Shown piece after piece: positions 37,038 to 45,379 of a stretch of DNA of 64,000 nucleotides. The position numbers were made by a program, and so were the translations under genes. Each line of letters begins with the position of its first letter. The stretch's first letter is position 1. The notes under the pieces are model-generated. The model had not been told where the DNA came from. It worked only from the letters and a program-made list of their open reading frames with translations, and did no database searches. The stretch is from Pseudoalteromonas sp. 0303 (GTDB lineage Bacteria; Pseudomonadota; Gammaproteobacteria; Enterobacterales; Alteromonadaceae): assembly GCF_013349995.1 (NCBI RefSeq), contig NZ_JABVXF010000004.1:124001-188000 (forward strand). The letters run 5' to 3'.

Positions 37038-37938
37038 GGACACTTCCTATTATTGCAGCGCCTCTTACGCCACTAGAGTCACCAAATTTTGCGCGCTTCA
37101 CGTCGGGCACGGCAAAACCTGAAAATAAATGAGTTTGAATCGCGTCAGGGAGCTTATCTACAATTGCATCAATGAGCGACAACCCGCCCCCAAGCACGAT
37201 AACTTCTGGATGCAAACTTTTACTAATAGCAGCAAAGGTTTCGCCAAGAATATCTAAGTAACAGGCGAGCACCTTTAAGGCTTGCTCATCACCATGTTTG
37301 ATATCGTTTGCCCATTCAATCGCTGATTTAGGGGATTGCGTAATATGCTGATACAGTGATTGTACACCTGGCCCTGCAATATAACTTTCGACACAGCCAT
37401 TTAAACCACAGCCACATTTTAAAACCGGCAGCTGGTATTTTTGCTGCAAATACGCAGACAGCGGTAAATGACCGTACTCCCCAGACATACCCAAACCTTG
37501 GTTAAACAAGGTTCCATCAATACACATACCACCCGCAGCACCAGTACCAACAATAGCACCAAACACCCGACTATAACCTTCACCAGCTCCGCCATTTGCT
37601 TCTGATAAGGCAAAACACCGAGTGTCATTTAATATCGCAACAGGGCGTTTTAATAATGTTTGTAGGTCGTCGGCAATCACCTTACCTGTGGCACAAGGCA
37701 CATTTGCAGATAACACTTTGCCAGCCTCATTAATGATACCTGGCATACCGATCCCCACAGCCCCCTGACTATGTGTTAATTCATCGGCCTTTAGCACCTG
37801 CTGATATATTGCCTGCAAAAATAGCTGATAATCATCTGTGGGCGTTGCAATACGCCAACTCTGCTGTTGCTCTAAATTATTATTAAAAATGGCGGTTTCT
37901 ATTTTTGTTCCACCAATATCGAGTCCATAAACAGCCAT
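37015..37938 (-). CDS. agaK: ROK-family N-acetylgalactosamine kinase AgaK
   Basis: This 307-residue ROK kinase has the phosphate loop YGLDIGGTKIETA at the N-terminus, the catalytic region ILNDTRCFALSEA, GAIVGTGAAGG, EYGHLPLS and the zinc-binding motif KCGCGLNGCVESY. It would phosphorylate the GalNAc imported by AgaP, replacing a PTS. Distinguishing GalNAc from GlcNAc kinase rests on the locus. It follows agaS by 17 bases. Confidence 0.87.
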   Translation of the reverse strand: MAVYGLDIGGTKIETAIFNNNLEQQQSWRIATPTDDYQLFLQAIYQQVLKADELTHSQGAVGIGMPGIINEAGKVLSANVPCATGKVIADDLQTLLKRPVAILNDTRCFALSEANGGAGEGYSRVFGAIVGTGAAGGMCIDGTLFNQGLGMSGEYGHLPLSAYLQQKYQLPVLKCGCGLNGCVESYIAGPGVQSLYQHITQSPKSAIEWANDIKHGDEQALKVLACYLDILGETFAAISKSLHPEVIVLGGGLSLIDAIVDKLPDAIQTHLFSGFAVPDVKRAKFGDSSGVRGAAIIGSVHANSNAS

Positions 37939-37955
37939 ACTCTACCTAACACTTT

Positions 37956-39074
37956 CTAACAAGAAGTTAACGGGTAAATAGTTACCCCTTGTACAACACG
38001 GTTAACTTCGCCCGTTGGGCAAGGATTGTCAGGTGTTAAACCGAGTGAGATTGATTTATAAAATGCAAAAATCTGACAATAGACAATATAATACAGACCT
38101 TGCCACACATCATCCAGCGGTTGCTGCTTTGTACCTATCGATAATTTTTCTATTTGCAGGCATTGTTGCTCTCTGACCAATTCATTATATAAATCAGTAT
38201 CATATAAACTGCTATATAAATTCCCTGATGACATCAATAGTACGGCAGTTTTATTATTAATAATGGTTTTCGGGCCATGCCTAAAACCCAAAGGCGTTTC
38301 AGAATAACTAATTAATTCACCATTTGTTAACTCTAAACACTTTAATGCAGCTTCTTTCGCGTAGCCAAGTAAAGAGCCGGCTCCTAAAAACACTAAGCGC
38401 TCAACCTTACTTTGTGCAAAACGCTTAATGTCATCAATTTTCGTATCGAGTAGCTGATTAGTATGTGTCACAACTTTTTCTAATTGAACGTTATCAGGAG
38501 TAAAAATACACAGTGTTGAAATCAGCATAGAGGTGAAACTACTGGTCATAGCAAAGCTTTCGTCTAAGGTTTCTTTTGGCATAAGTACACTAAAACTATT
38601 TTTTTTAGTTGCCGCCCTTTTAGCTAACTCACCATTTTCATTACAGGTAATAACTAAGTGATAGCACTTTTCAACGACTTGTTCTGCAATATCAACCGCC
38701 GCGACACTTTCAGGGCTATTACCTGAACGCGCATAAGAAATTAGTAAAGTAGGTGTGCTCTTTTGTAAAAACCCATATGGGTTAGAGACAATATCAGTGG
38801 TGCTGACAGCACATACATCCAAATCGGTTTTCGCAGTTAAATGAGGTGTTAAAGCCTCGCCCACATAAGCTGATGTACCAGCGCCTGTTAAAACTACTTT
38901 TAAGTTATTAAGTGCTAAAATCGGCGCTAAAAAATCATTAATCTCAGCTCGCTTGTTATCAACCACTGTTGCCGTATTACACCATGATTTGGGTTGTTGT
39001 GTGATTTCTCTTGCTGTCCAATATGCGTTTTGCTGCTTAAGCTCGGTTTCGTTTAAGGATAAAAACTGTGTCAT
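37956..39074 (-). CDS. agaS: Galactosamine-6-phosphate deaminase/isomerase AgaS
   Basis: AgaS converts galactosamine-6-P to tagatose-6-P and ammonia. The 372-residue protein has two SIS domains: VVLTGAGTSAYVGEAL, LLISYARSGNSPESVA in the first and LVFLGAGSLLGYAKEAALKCLELT and GFRHGPKTII in the second. Length and sequence are those of AgaS rather than GlmS (no amidotransferase domain). It follows agaZ by 23 bases. Confidence 0.88.
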   Translation of the reverse strand: MTQFLSLNETELKQQNAYWTAREITQQPKSWCNTATVVDNKRAEINDFLAPILALNNLKVVLTGAGTSAYVGEALTPHLTAKTDLDVCAVSTTDIVSNPYGFLQKSTPTLLISYARSGNSPESVAAVDIAEQVVEKCYHLVITCNENGELAKRAATKKNSFSVLMPKETLDESFAMTSSFTSMLISTLCIFTPDNVQLEKVVTHTNQLLDTKIDDIKRFAQSKVERLVFLGAGSLLGYAKEAALKCLELTNGELISYSETPLGFRHGPKTIINNKTAVLLMSSGNLYSSLYDTDLYNELVREQQCLQIEKLSIGTKQQPLDDVWQGLYYIVYCQIFAFYKSISLGLTPDNPCPTGEVNRVVQGVTIYPLTSC

Positions 39075-39097
39075 AATAAATTCTCTCTCAACACCAC

Positions 39098-40363
39098 TTA
39101 TTGATTACAAGCAAGCGAATAGCTATTCGTCACTTCCATTATTTTGTTAAGTACTAACTCACGCGGTGATGAGTTAATTTGGCCATTAATTAATGCTTTG
39201 TATTGCATTGGCATAAATTGGCTAAGCAAAGTCTGTGGAATAATTTGCCCTTCTAAGTTGGCAAATAAGATTTCTACCGTTTGTTTTATTTCATCTTCAG
39301 GCCAGTAATAACGAATACGATCGCTATAACTATAAGCTCTAAATAGCTTAGCTTCAGCACCTTGTGTTGGGTAAAATTTATTCCAGTAATGTGGCTTTTC
39401 TAGCATAATGCGCTCACACACATCACGTAAATTAGAACGCTGACTAGCTTCGACTAATTGATCTTCAATATAAGATAATGCAAACAACCCTTCGCGTAGT
39501 GCATAAGTAAGCTGTGGGCCCACTTTTAATATGGCAAAGTGATCTTGTACCAACTCGTGATAGCAATGATCTGGCTGATAGTCGGTAGAGTGAGCTTCAT
39601 AAACAAGATTATCGACAGTGGTGATAAACTCTTTCAGTTTTTGCGCTTCATTACGTTGGTAATCAAAAACTTGATGGTTATCAAATTCAACTCCCGGCTG
39701 CACAACAACAGCAATAACACGTGACCACACATCGCTTATGTTTAAGTTCGCAAATGCAGCCTGATGTAATTCGATTGTTTGCTGTACCCCCTCAACATGG
39801 GATACCTCAATAATTTCATGCTCTTGTGTTGCGCCACCCGGAGGAGGAACCTCAGTGCCCACTACATACAGAATATCGTTATCTTCTGCTGCCAACTCTG
39901 CGGCTTGGCACATCAATGCTGCACGCTTGGCAATTTCGGCATCAGCTAAACGTTCTCCATCGTCAGCGCATGGCATACTGGCATCTAAATGAATTTTCTT
40001 AAAACCCGCACTTGCATAGGCTTTTACTAGCTCAACAGCTTTTACCATCGCGACCTCTGCAGGCTCATTTACCCAACACACTGGGCCTAAATGATCACCA
40101 CCTAAAATAATGCGCTGGGTATCTAACCCTACTTTTTCCGCTATTGCATGAACAAACTCAACGAAGTCATGGGGCTTCATTCCTGTGTAACCACCAAACT
40201 GATTAACTTGATTCGCTGTAGCTTCTATTAAAATTTCGGTGTCATCATTTAGAGCTTGCAACATTGCTGCTTCAATAACGAGCGGGTGTGCACAACACAC
40301 AGAATAAATACCCTGCGCTTGCCCTACTCGATTGTTATTTATAATCGTTTTTAATGCATTCAT
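39098..40363 (-). CDS. agaZ: AgaZ/KbaZ/GatZ-family tagatose pathway protein
   Basis: The 421-residue protein matches the KbaZ/GatZ family by the blocks GQAQGIYSVCCAHPLVIEAA, EATANQVNQFGGYTGM, LGGDHLGPVCW, KIHLDASMPCADD and VGTEVPPPGG. In E. coli these are non-catalytic partners of tagatose-1,6-bisphosphate aldolase; in GalNAc loci without a separate kinase, AgaZ has been proposed to act as tagatose-6-P kinase. No aldolase gene (agaY/kbaY) or other kinase is in the window. Start: ATG 40363 with GGAG seven bases upstream; the frame extends to a TTG that is part of that ribosome site. First gene of the catabolic operon. Confidence 0.85.
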   Translation of the reverse strand: MNALKTIINNNRVGQAQGIYSVCCAHPLVIEAAMLQALNDDTEILIEATANQVNQFGGYTGMKPHDFVEFVHAIAEKVGLDTQRIILGGDHLGPVCWVNEPAEVAMVKAVELVKAYASAGFKKIHLDASMPCADDGERLADAEIAKRAALMCQAAELAAEDNDILYVVGTEVPPPGGATQEHEIIEVSHVEGVQQTIELHQAAFANLNISDVWSRVIAVVVQPGVEFDNHQVFDYQRNEAQKLKEFITTVDNLVYEAHSTDYQPDHCYHELVQDHFAILKVGPQLTYALREGLFALSYIEDQLVEASQRSNLRDVCERIMLEKPHYWNKFYPTQGAEAKLFRAYSYSDRIRYYWPEDEIKQTVEILFANLEGQIIPQTLLSQFMPMQYKALINGQINSSPRELVLNKIMEVTNSYSLACNQ

Positions 40364-40446
40364 GGTTTTCTCCAAGCAGCTTACGCTAATGGTTAGATAC
40401 GTGATTTGAAATTACATTAGCACAGCGCGAAACGCCGCGCAACAAA

Positions 40447-40464
40447 ACGAAAGACAACGAAAGA
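40447..40464. promoter_or_regulatory. Candidate AgaR operator, paired ACGAAAGA boxes
   Basis: ACGAAAGA occurs at 40447 and 40457, exactly one helical turn apart, inside the divergent region between agaZ and the GH109 gene. The reverse complement contains CTTTCGTTGTCTTTCGTTTTG, close in my recollection to the TTTCRTTTYRTTT core of E. coli AgaR sites (quoted only to 20 bases here: TTTCGTTGTCTTTCGTTTTG). Confidence 0.55.
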
Positions 40465-40532
40465 CCAAAGGTAAGTTTAAAACATGCTAAACACGGTATT
40501 CCATAAGAGTAAAAATGATAAAATCCAAAATT

Positions 40533-40549
40533 ACGAAAGAGTTTGAAAG
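40533..40549. promoter_or_regulatory. Second candidate AgaR operator
   Basis: ACGAAAGA at 40533 is followed ten bases later by TTGAAAG (GAAAG at 40535 and 40545), repeating the spacing of the pair at 40447-40464. It lies about 90 bases before the GH109 start and may serve the rightward promoter while the other serves the leftward operon. Confidence 0.5.
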
Positions 40550-40637
40550 CATTTAATTGTAATTAACTTTGAGTTGCGATATAACAGAAACAACTGAAAC
40601 CCACTATTAAAATAATCTCAGTGATTTAGGTATCGTT

Positions 40638-42098
40638 ATGACAATAGATAGACGTAGTTTTTTAAAATCTGCCGCAGCCATTACCGCCGCGACAGTCGTG
40701 ACAGGCTGTGCGAAAAGCCAAAAAGGTGATAATCAAAGCACACCACTTGCAGCACAAGGTAAAAGCGTAATGGGCTTAGCTGTACCAGCAATGGATGTGG
40801 TACGTGTTGGTTTTATTGGGGTTGGTCAACGTGGTAGCGGCCATGTAAAACATCTTTGCCATATTGAAGGTGTTGAAATTAAAGCTATTTGTGACACTGA
40901 TCAGCTGATGCTAGATAAGTCTGTTAATTATGTTGTTGAAAAAGGCTTACCTAAACCAACTGCTTATACGGGTTCTGATAAAGCCTATTTAGACATGCTT
41001 GCTCGTGATGACATCGACATTGTGATCATTTCAACACCTTGGCGTTGGCATACACCAATGAGCGTCGCGACCATGGAAAGTGGTAAGCATGCCTTTGTTG
41101 AAGTACCTGCAGCAACCACGATGGAAGAGTGTTGGCAACTAGTAAACACTGCTGAGCGCACGCAAAAGAACTGCATGATGATGGAAAACGTTAACTACGG
41201 CCGTGACGAGTTAATGGTTTTAAACATGGTTCGTAAAGGCATATTTGGTGAGTTACTGCATGGTGAAGCTGCTTATATTCATGACCTGCGTTGGCAAATG
41301 AAAGAAATTGACCGCAGCACTGGTTCTTGGCGTACTTACTGGCATACCAAAGTAAACGGTAACTTATACCCAACCCATGGTTTAGGCCCTGTTTCTCAGT
41401 ATATGAACATCAACCGTGGTGACCGCTTTGATTTTGTTACCTCAGTCAGCTCACCTGCACTTGGCCGCGCAGCATACGCAGAGCGTGAATTCCCTGCAGG
41501 TCACGAACGTCGTTCACTAAAATTTACCGCTGGCGACATGAACACCAGCATTATTAAAACAGTGAAAGGTCGTAGCATTATGGTTCAGCACGACACCACA
41601 AGCCCTCGCCCGTACAGCCGCCATAACCTAATTCAAGGTACTAATGGTACATTTGCTGGTTTCCCTAATCGCATTGCTCTTGAAGATGTGCCACCAGCCA
41701 TCGCGAAAATTAACCAACAGCAATATGAAGCAGAACTCGCTGCATGGGAGAAAGCGGGTTCGCAGGGTCGTAAGCCACATATGCAAAACTTCCATAGCTG
41801 GGATCAAGATATGGAAAAGTGGCGTGCTGAGTTTGATCACCCACTGTGGAAACGCATGGGTGAAGAAGCGGTCAAGAACGGCGGCCACGGCGGTATGGAT
41901 TTCATTATGCTTTGGCGCATGATCTACTGCTTACGCAATAATGAGCCACTCGATCAAGATGTATACGATGCCGCAGCATGGTCATCAATCTTCCCACAAA
42001 GTATGGCATCGGTTGCTGATAGAAGTAACAGCAAAACAATTCCAGATTTTACCCGTGGCGCTTGGCAAACTGGTAAGCCACTAGGGATTGTGTCTTAG
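40638..42098 (+). CDS. GH109-type alpha-N-acetylgalactosaminidase (Gfo/Idh/MocA fold), Tat lipoprotein
   Basis: The 486-residue protein begins with the Tat motif DRRSFLK and a hydrophobic stretch ending in a lipobox VTGC, so it is a Tat-exported lipoprotein. The NAD-binding loop [16 protein letters not shown] (near residue 60) and the blocks [24 protein letters not shown] and [14 protein letters not shown] are those of GH109 enzymes, which cleave alpha-GalNAc by an NAD-dependent oxidation-elimination mechanism. In aga loci the gene is also called agaO. It is divergent from agaZ and shares its control region. It would release GalNAc from glycans outside the inner membrane. Confidence 0.88.
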   Translation: MTIDRRSFLKSAAAITAATVVTGCAKSQKGDNQSTPLAAQGKSVMGLAVPAMDVVRVGFIGVGQRGSGHVKHLCHIEGVEIKAICDTDQLMLDKSVNYVVEKGLPKPTAYTGSDKAYLDMLARDDIDIVIISTPWRWHTPMSVATMESGKHAFVEVPAATTMEECWQLVNTAERTQKNCMMMENVNYGRDELMVLNMVRKGIFGELLHGEAAYIHDLRWQMKEIDRSTGSWRTYWHTKVNGNLYPTHGLGPVSQYMNINRGDRFDFVTSVSSPALGRAAYAEREFPAGHERRSLKFTAGDMNTSIIKTVKGRSIMVQHDTTSPRPYSRHNLIQGTNGTFAGFPNRIALEDVPPAIAKINQQQYEAELAAWEKAGSQGRKPHMQNFHSWDQDMEKWRAEFDHPLWKRMGEEAVKNGGHGGMDFIMLWRMIYCLRNNEPLDQDVYDAAAWSSIFPQSMASVADRSNSKTIPDFTRGAWQTGKPLGIVS

Positions 42099-42121
42099 CA
42101 CTTTCTTTCCTTGGAACATTA

Positions 42122-42151
42122 AAAAGCCCGCCCTTTGCCCTGCGGGCTTTT
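42122..42151 (+). terminator. Intrinsic terminator of GH109 gene
   Basis: A 10-bp stem AAAAGCCCGC/GCGGGCTTTT, ten-base loop and following T run, 23 bases after the stop codon. Confidence 0.92.
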
Positions 42152-42160
42152 TTATTTTTA

Positions 42161-42320
42161 TACCAATTCGCTTAATTAAGTAGTCTATTTTGAGGCAATA
42201 AAACCTCGTTGATAACAAGGCAAAAATTTCGTTATTTAGTTGTTCTAAATGAGAAATTTTTAACGCAGGTAGCGACAGGTTTAATCCCTCAAAATGATTA
42301 AGTATTATTGCGGATTGGTA
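42161..42320. repeat. 160-bp imperfect palindromic element
   Basis: The ends TACCAATTCGCTTAATTAAG and (reverse complement of the right end) TACCAATCCGCAATAATACT pair, both arms continuing to a shared TTTTGAGG, and the centre holds a second hairpin around AAATTTCGTTATTTAG / CTAAATGAGAAATTT. It fills the space between the convergent GH109 and M20 genes and ends exactly at the M20 stop. Elements with TACCAAT ends are common in Alteromonadales genomes from memory; no transposase is encoded, so it is MITE- or REP-like. Confidence 0.7.
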
Positions 42321-43769
42321 TTAATCCTTCTTGCTAGCGCGTAAATCTAGCGCTGGCGCTCTATCGCCTATCTGAGGATAATACTTTACGTCCCCTTTAC
42401 GCTGTTTAAACTCTGCTTTCGCTTTTTCAATTAAACTCGGATTTTGGTATAACTTTACTGCGCTCAAAGCAAGGGTTTCAGCGGCAAGAATCATCCCTTT
42501 GTGGCCAATCGAAGTACCACCAGAAGCAACTGCCTGCCAACTATGAAATGCTGTTCCTGGTACCCAGGTTGAAGCAATCAGGCCTGCCGTTGGTACATTC
42601 CAACTCACATCACCAACATCTGATGAGTAAGTGCCTGCATGCACCTCATCGCTTAAAGGCATAATTTGCTTTTCAAGACCTATAATTGACTCTGCTTGCT
42701 TGCCTAAAGTAGGACGGATCTGCTCTGCAAACGCCTGTTCTTTTTTAGAGTATTCAATACCACCAAACTCACTCATGCTTTCGTGCATAACATGGGCTAA
42801 CGTCATATTAGGTAAAATATCCCATACTCCCGACACGACTTCCCATTCTGCTTTGGTGCCCGTACCGAGCGCAGCTGCTTTTGCGGTGTTTTCTAATCGC
42901 TGCCAAAGCTCTGCGAGATCTGCGGCTCTCGGCGTACGAAGGTAGTAATAAACCTCTGCAAACTCAGGCACAACATTAGGTGCACCACCACCATTAGTAA
43001 TCACATAATGAATACGCGTATCAGAAGGCACATGCTCACGCATCATATTAACCATGTAGTTCATTGCCTCGACACCATCGAGTGCTGAGCGGCCTCTTTC
43101 TGGCATCACGGCGGCATGCGCAGCAATCCCTTTAAAACGGAATTTTGCCCCTTTGTTTGCTAATGACGATGTCGCATCTGCATTGTTTTGTGATCCGGCA
43201 TGCCAATGTAGAGCAATATCAACATCATCAAACAAACCATCACGAACCATATACACTTTACCTGCTCCACCTTCCTCAGCAGGGGTACCATAAACTCTTA
43301 CTTGCCCTTGCGTACCGGTTTCTTCAAGCCAGCGCTTGATTGCCATTGCAGCTGTTACAGAGCCACCAGCAAATAAGTGATGACCACAAGCATGGCCCGC
43401 TTGCTTGCCTGCAATTGGGGAGTGAGCGGGTTGCGCGTCTTGCGATAGCCCAGGCAAGGCATCCATTTCAGCCAAAATACCAATCACAGGGCCTGAATCA
43501 CCATAACTTGCCACGAAAGCTGTTGGCATACCTGCAACGCCTGATTGAATGTCAAAACCAGCGTCTTGAAGAGTTTGCTGCATTAACTCGCTACTTTTAT
43601 GCTCTTGAAATCCAACTTCAGCCCAGTTCCATAAATTATCGGCAATATTAATCGCGGGCTTTTTAAGATCATCAAAATAACCACTAACACGCTGTTGCTC
43701 ATTACTTGCCTGCACAGAGTGAGAAACTAAAACACCAACAGCGAATAGGCTTAATGCTAATTTTTTCAT
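42321..43769 (-). CDS. Exported M20-family amidohydrolase (AbgB-like)
   Basis: The 482-residue protein has a signal peptide (about residues 1-21, ending SVQA), then an M20D-type metallopeptidase domain with GILAEMDALPGLS, GHACGHHLFAGGSV (metal histidines), GTPAEEGGAGKVYM (catalytic/metal glutamates) and DVGDVSWNVP near the end, as in the aminobenzoyl-glutamate hydrolase subunit B group. It should hydrolyse an N-acyl amino acid or dipeptide in the periplasm. It is downstream of the YjiH-type transporter gene by about 100 bases on the same strand, suggesting joint use. Substrate unknown. Confidence 0.87.
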   Translation of the reverse strand: MKKLALSLFAVGVLVSHSVQASNEQQRVSGYFDDLKKPAINIADNLWNWAEVGFQEHKSSELMQQTLQDAGFDIQSGVAGMPTAFVASYGDSGPVIGILAEMDALPGLSQDAQPAHSPIAGKQAGHACGHHLFAGGSVTAAMAIKRWLEETGTQGQVRVYGTPAEEGGAGKVYMVRDGLFDDVDIALHWHAGSQNNADATSSLANKGAKFRFKGIAAHAAVMPERGRSALDGVEAMNYMVNMMREHVPSDTRIHYVITNGGGAPNVVPEFAEVYYYLRTPRAADLAELWQRLENTAKAAALGTGTKAEWEVVSGVWDILPNMTLAHVMHESMSEFGGIEYSKKEQAFAEQIRPTLGKQAESIIGLEKQIMPLSDEVHAGTYSSDVGDVSWNVPTAGLIASTWVPGTAFHSWQAVASGGTSIGHKGMILAAETLALSAVKLYQNPSLIEKAKAEFKQRKGDVKYYPQIGDRAPALDLRASKKD

Positions 43770-43866
43770 CGGATTTCCTATTTATTATTATATGACTTAG
43801 CGAGACAGTAACTTCATCCTAAGCGCTATTTCAGACAGCTACAATCTTGTACCTTAAATAATTAAC

Positions 43867-45189
43867 CTATTTAGAAATAAAATAGTGGATCAGATAAGCC
43901 AGTGGCGTACTCATCAATAAGGTTAATAAGGTCCGCTGATACCAGATAATCAAAATATGCTTTACAGTAATCGGGATCTGAGTTGATAAAATGCACGGTA
44001 TCGACGCTGAGAAAAATAAAATCGAAGATATAGATATTTGTGCCACAACAAACCGAGTTACAAAGTCGCTGTTTGTCACTAAGAGCGAAGGTAAGAACAT
44101 TTCAGCAAGCCCTGTAGCGGCAGCTTTCGAGACAAGTTCAGGATCTGGGGTTTGAATTAACCATGCAAATGGATAAAACAGCATTCCTAACAACTCAAAA
44201 ACAGGGGTGAACTTCGCTAATAACAAGCCAATCAAGCCAACTGACATAATTGAAGGCAAGATCCCCATTACCATCAACATGCCTTCTTTAAAGTTTCTGA
44301 ACATACTCGCCAATAAAGGCTCTGCACTTTTCGCAATCTCTAAGCCTTCACTTACAGCTTGCGTAATTCTCGACGCCTCAGTTTGCTTTTCATCAGTCAT
44401 TAATTTGTTGTCGTCTAAATTTGCTAGCGGAGGTAATCGTACTGTAATGGCGGTGACTAAAAAGGTGAGTAATAAGGTACTCCAAAAAAACTGATTCCAA
44501 ATATCCATTAGGTTAAGCGTTTTAGCGACTATCACCATAAATGTAGCTGATACCGTTGAAAAGCCGGTGGCAATAATGGCTGCTTCTTTTGCAGAGTAAT
44601 GACCTGAGTTGTAGACACGATTGGTGATCAGTAAACCTATCGAGTAACTGCCAACAAAAGAAGCGACGGCATCAATGGCTGATTTACCGGGCGTTTTAAA
44701 TAACGGCTTCATTATTGGCTGCAGCAACACACCGAAAAATTCCAATAAGCCATACCCCAATAAAAATGCCAAAAAAATGGCCCCCAATGGCACAATCAGT
44801 GAAATAGGCACCACCAGTTTAGAGAATAAAAAAGGCAGCATATCTTTTTCAAATAATAGACTTGGCCCTATGCTAAAAAAGCTCATCAGAGCGGTCACAA
44901 CACCTAACAGTTTTAAAATGGATAATACTTTTTGTGTTGTATTCGCCTGCCAGCCACCACTGATAAAAGGATAGATCCCCCCTGCAAGGATCATCAATAG
45001 AGCGTATATCTCCACTTGATGTGGAAAGACATCTCGACCAAAGCCGACCATGTGATCAAGTAATATTGTTGATTTACCGCCAATCGAAAAAGGAACAAAG
45101 AAAAACACGATGCCTATCAGACTAAAAATAATCAGCTTTAAAATAGCTGCTGAGTTAGCCTGTGAAGTTTCGTTTTGTGTTGATGACAT
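43867..45189 (-). CDS. YjiH-family transporter with nucleoside-recognition (Gate) domain
   Basis: The 440-residue protein has about 11 membrane helices. Typical YjiH features are IGGKSTILLDHMVGFGRDVF near the N-terminus and the Gate-domain part SFVGSYSIGLLITNRVYNSG with KEAAIIATGFSTVSATFMVI. Relatives in E. coli (YjiH/YjiG) lie beside isoaspartyl dipeptidase, and here the gene lies beside an M20 hydrolase, so a dipeptide or amino-acid-conjugate substrate is plausible. That is an inference from gene pairs; no transport substrate has been fixed for the family as far as I know. Confidence 0.82.
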   Translation of the reverse strand: MSSTQNETSQANSAAILKLIIFSLIGIVFFFVPFSIGGKSTILLDHMVGFGRDVFPHQVEIYALLMILAGGIYPFISGGWQANTTQKVLSILKLLGVVTALMSFFSIGPSLLFEKDMLPFLFSKLVVPISLIVPLGAIFLAFLLGYGLLEFFGVLLQPIMKPLFKTPGKSAIDAVASFVGSYSIGLLITNRVYNSGHYSAKEAAIIATGFSTVSATFMVIVAKTLNLMDIWNQFFWSTLLLTFLVTAITVRLPPLANLDDNKLMTDEKQTEASRITQAVSEGLEIAKSAEPLLASMFRNFKEGMLMVMGILPSIMSVGLIGLLLAKFTPVFELLGMLFYPFAWLIQTPDPELVSKAAATGLAEMFLPSLLVTNSDFVTRFVVAQISISSILFFSASIPCILSTQIPITVKHILIIWYQRTLLTLLMSTPLAYLIHYFISK

Positions 45190-45336
45190 AAAAATCGCCT
45201 TGCTTTTATTATTCTAGTTGAAGGTCTATCTGATCAATTTAACTGAAAACGACTCTGTACCAAAAACATTCAAACTTTTTGAGCATTTAAGACGTAGTTA
45301 GAGAAACATCGCCAACCAAAAAGGTTGATAATACAA

Positions 45337-45363
45337 AAAAGCCCGCAACATCGGCGGGCTTTT
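45337..45363 (-). terminator. Intrinsic terminator of M14 peptidase gene
   Basis: Stem GCCCGC/GCGGGC extended by A/T pairs, loop of seven, with T6 on the minus strand, 17 bases beyond the M14 stop codon. Confidence 0.9.
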
Positions 45364-45379
45364 TAATTAGACTTTAACC

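Noticed and set aside
41628..41922. Short frames within the GH109 gene
   Set aside because: Out-of-frame shadows; the GH109 frame carries all conserved motifs.
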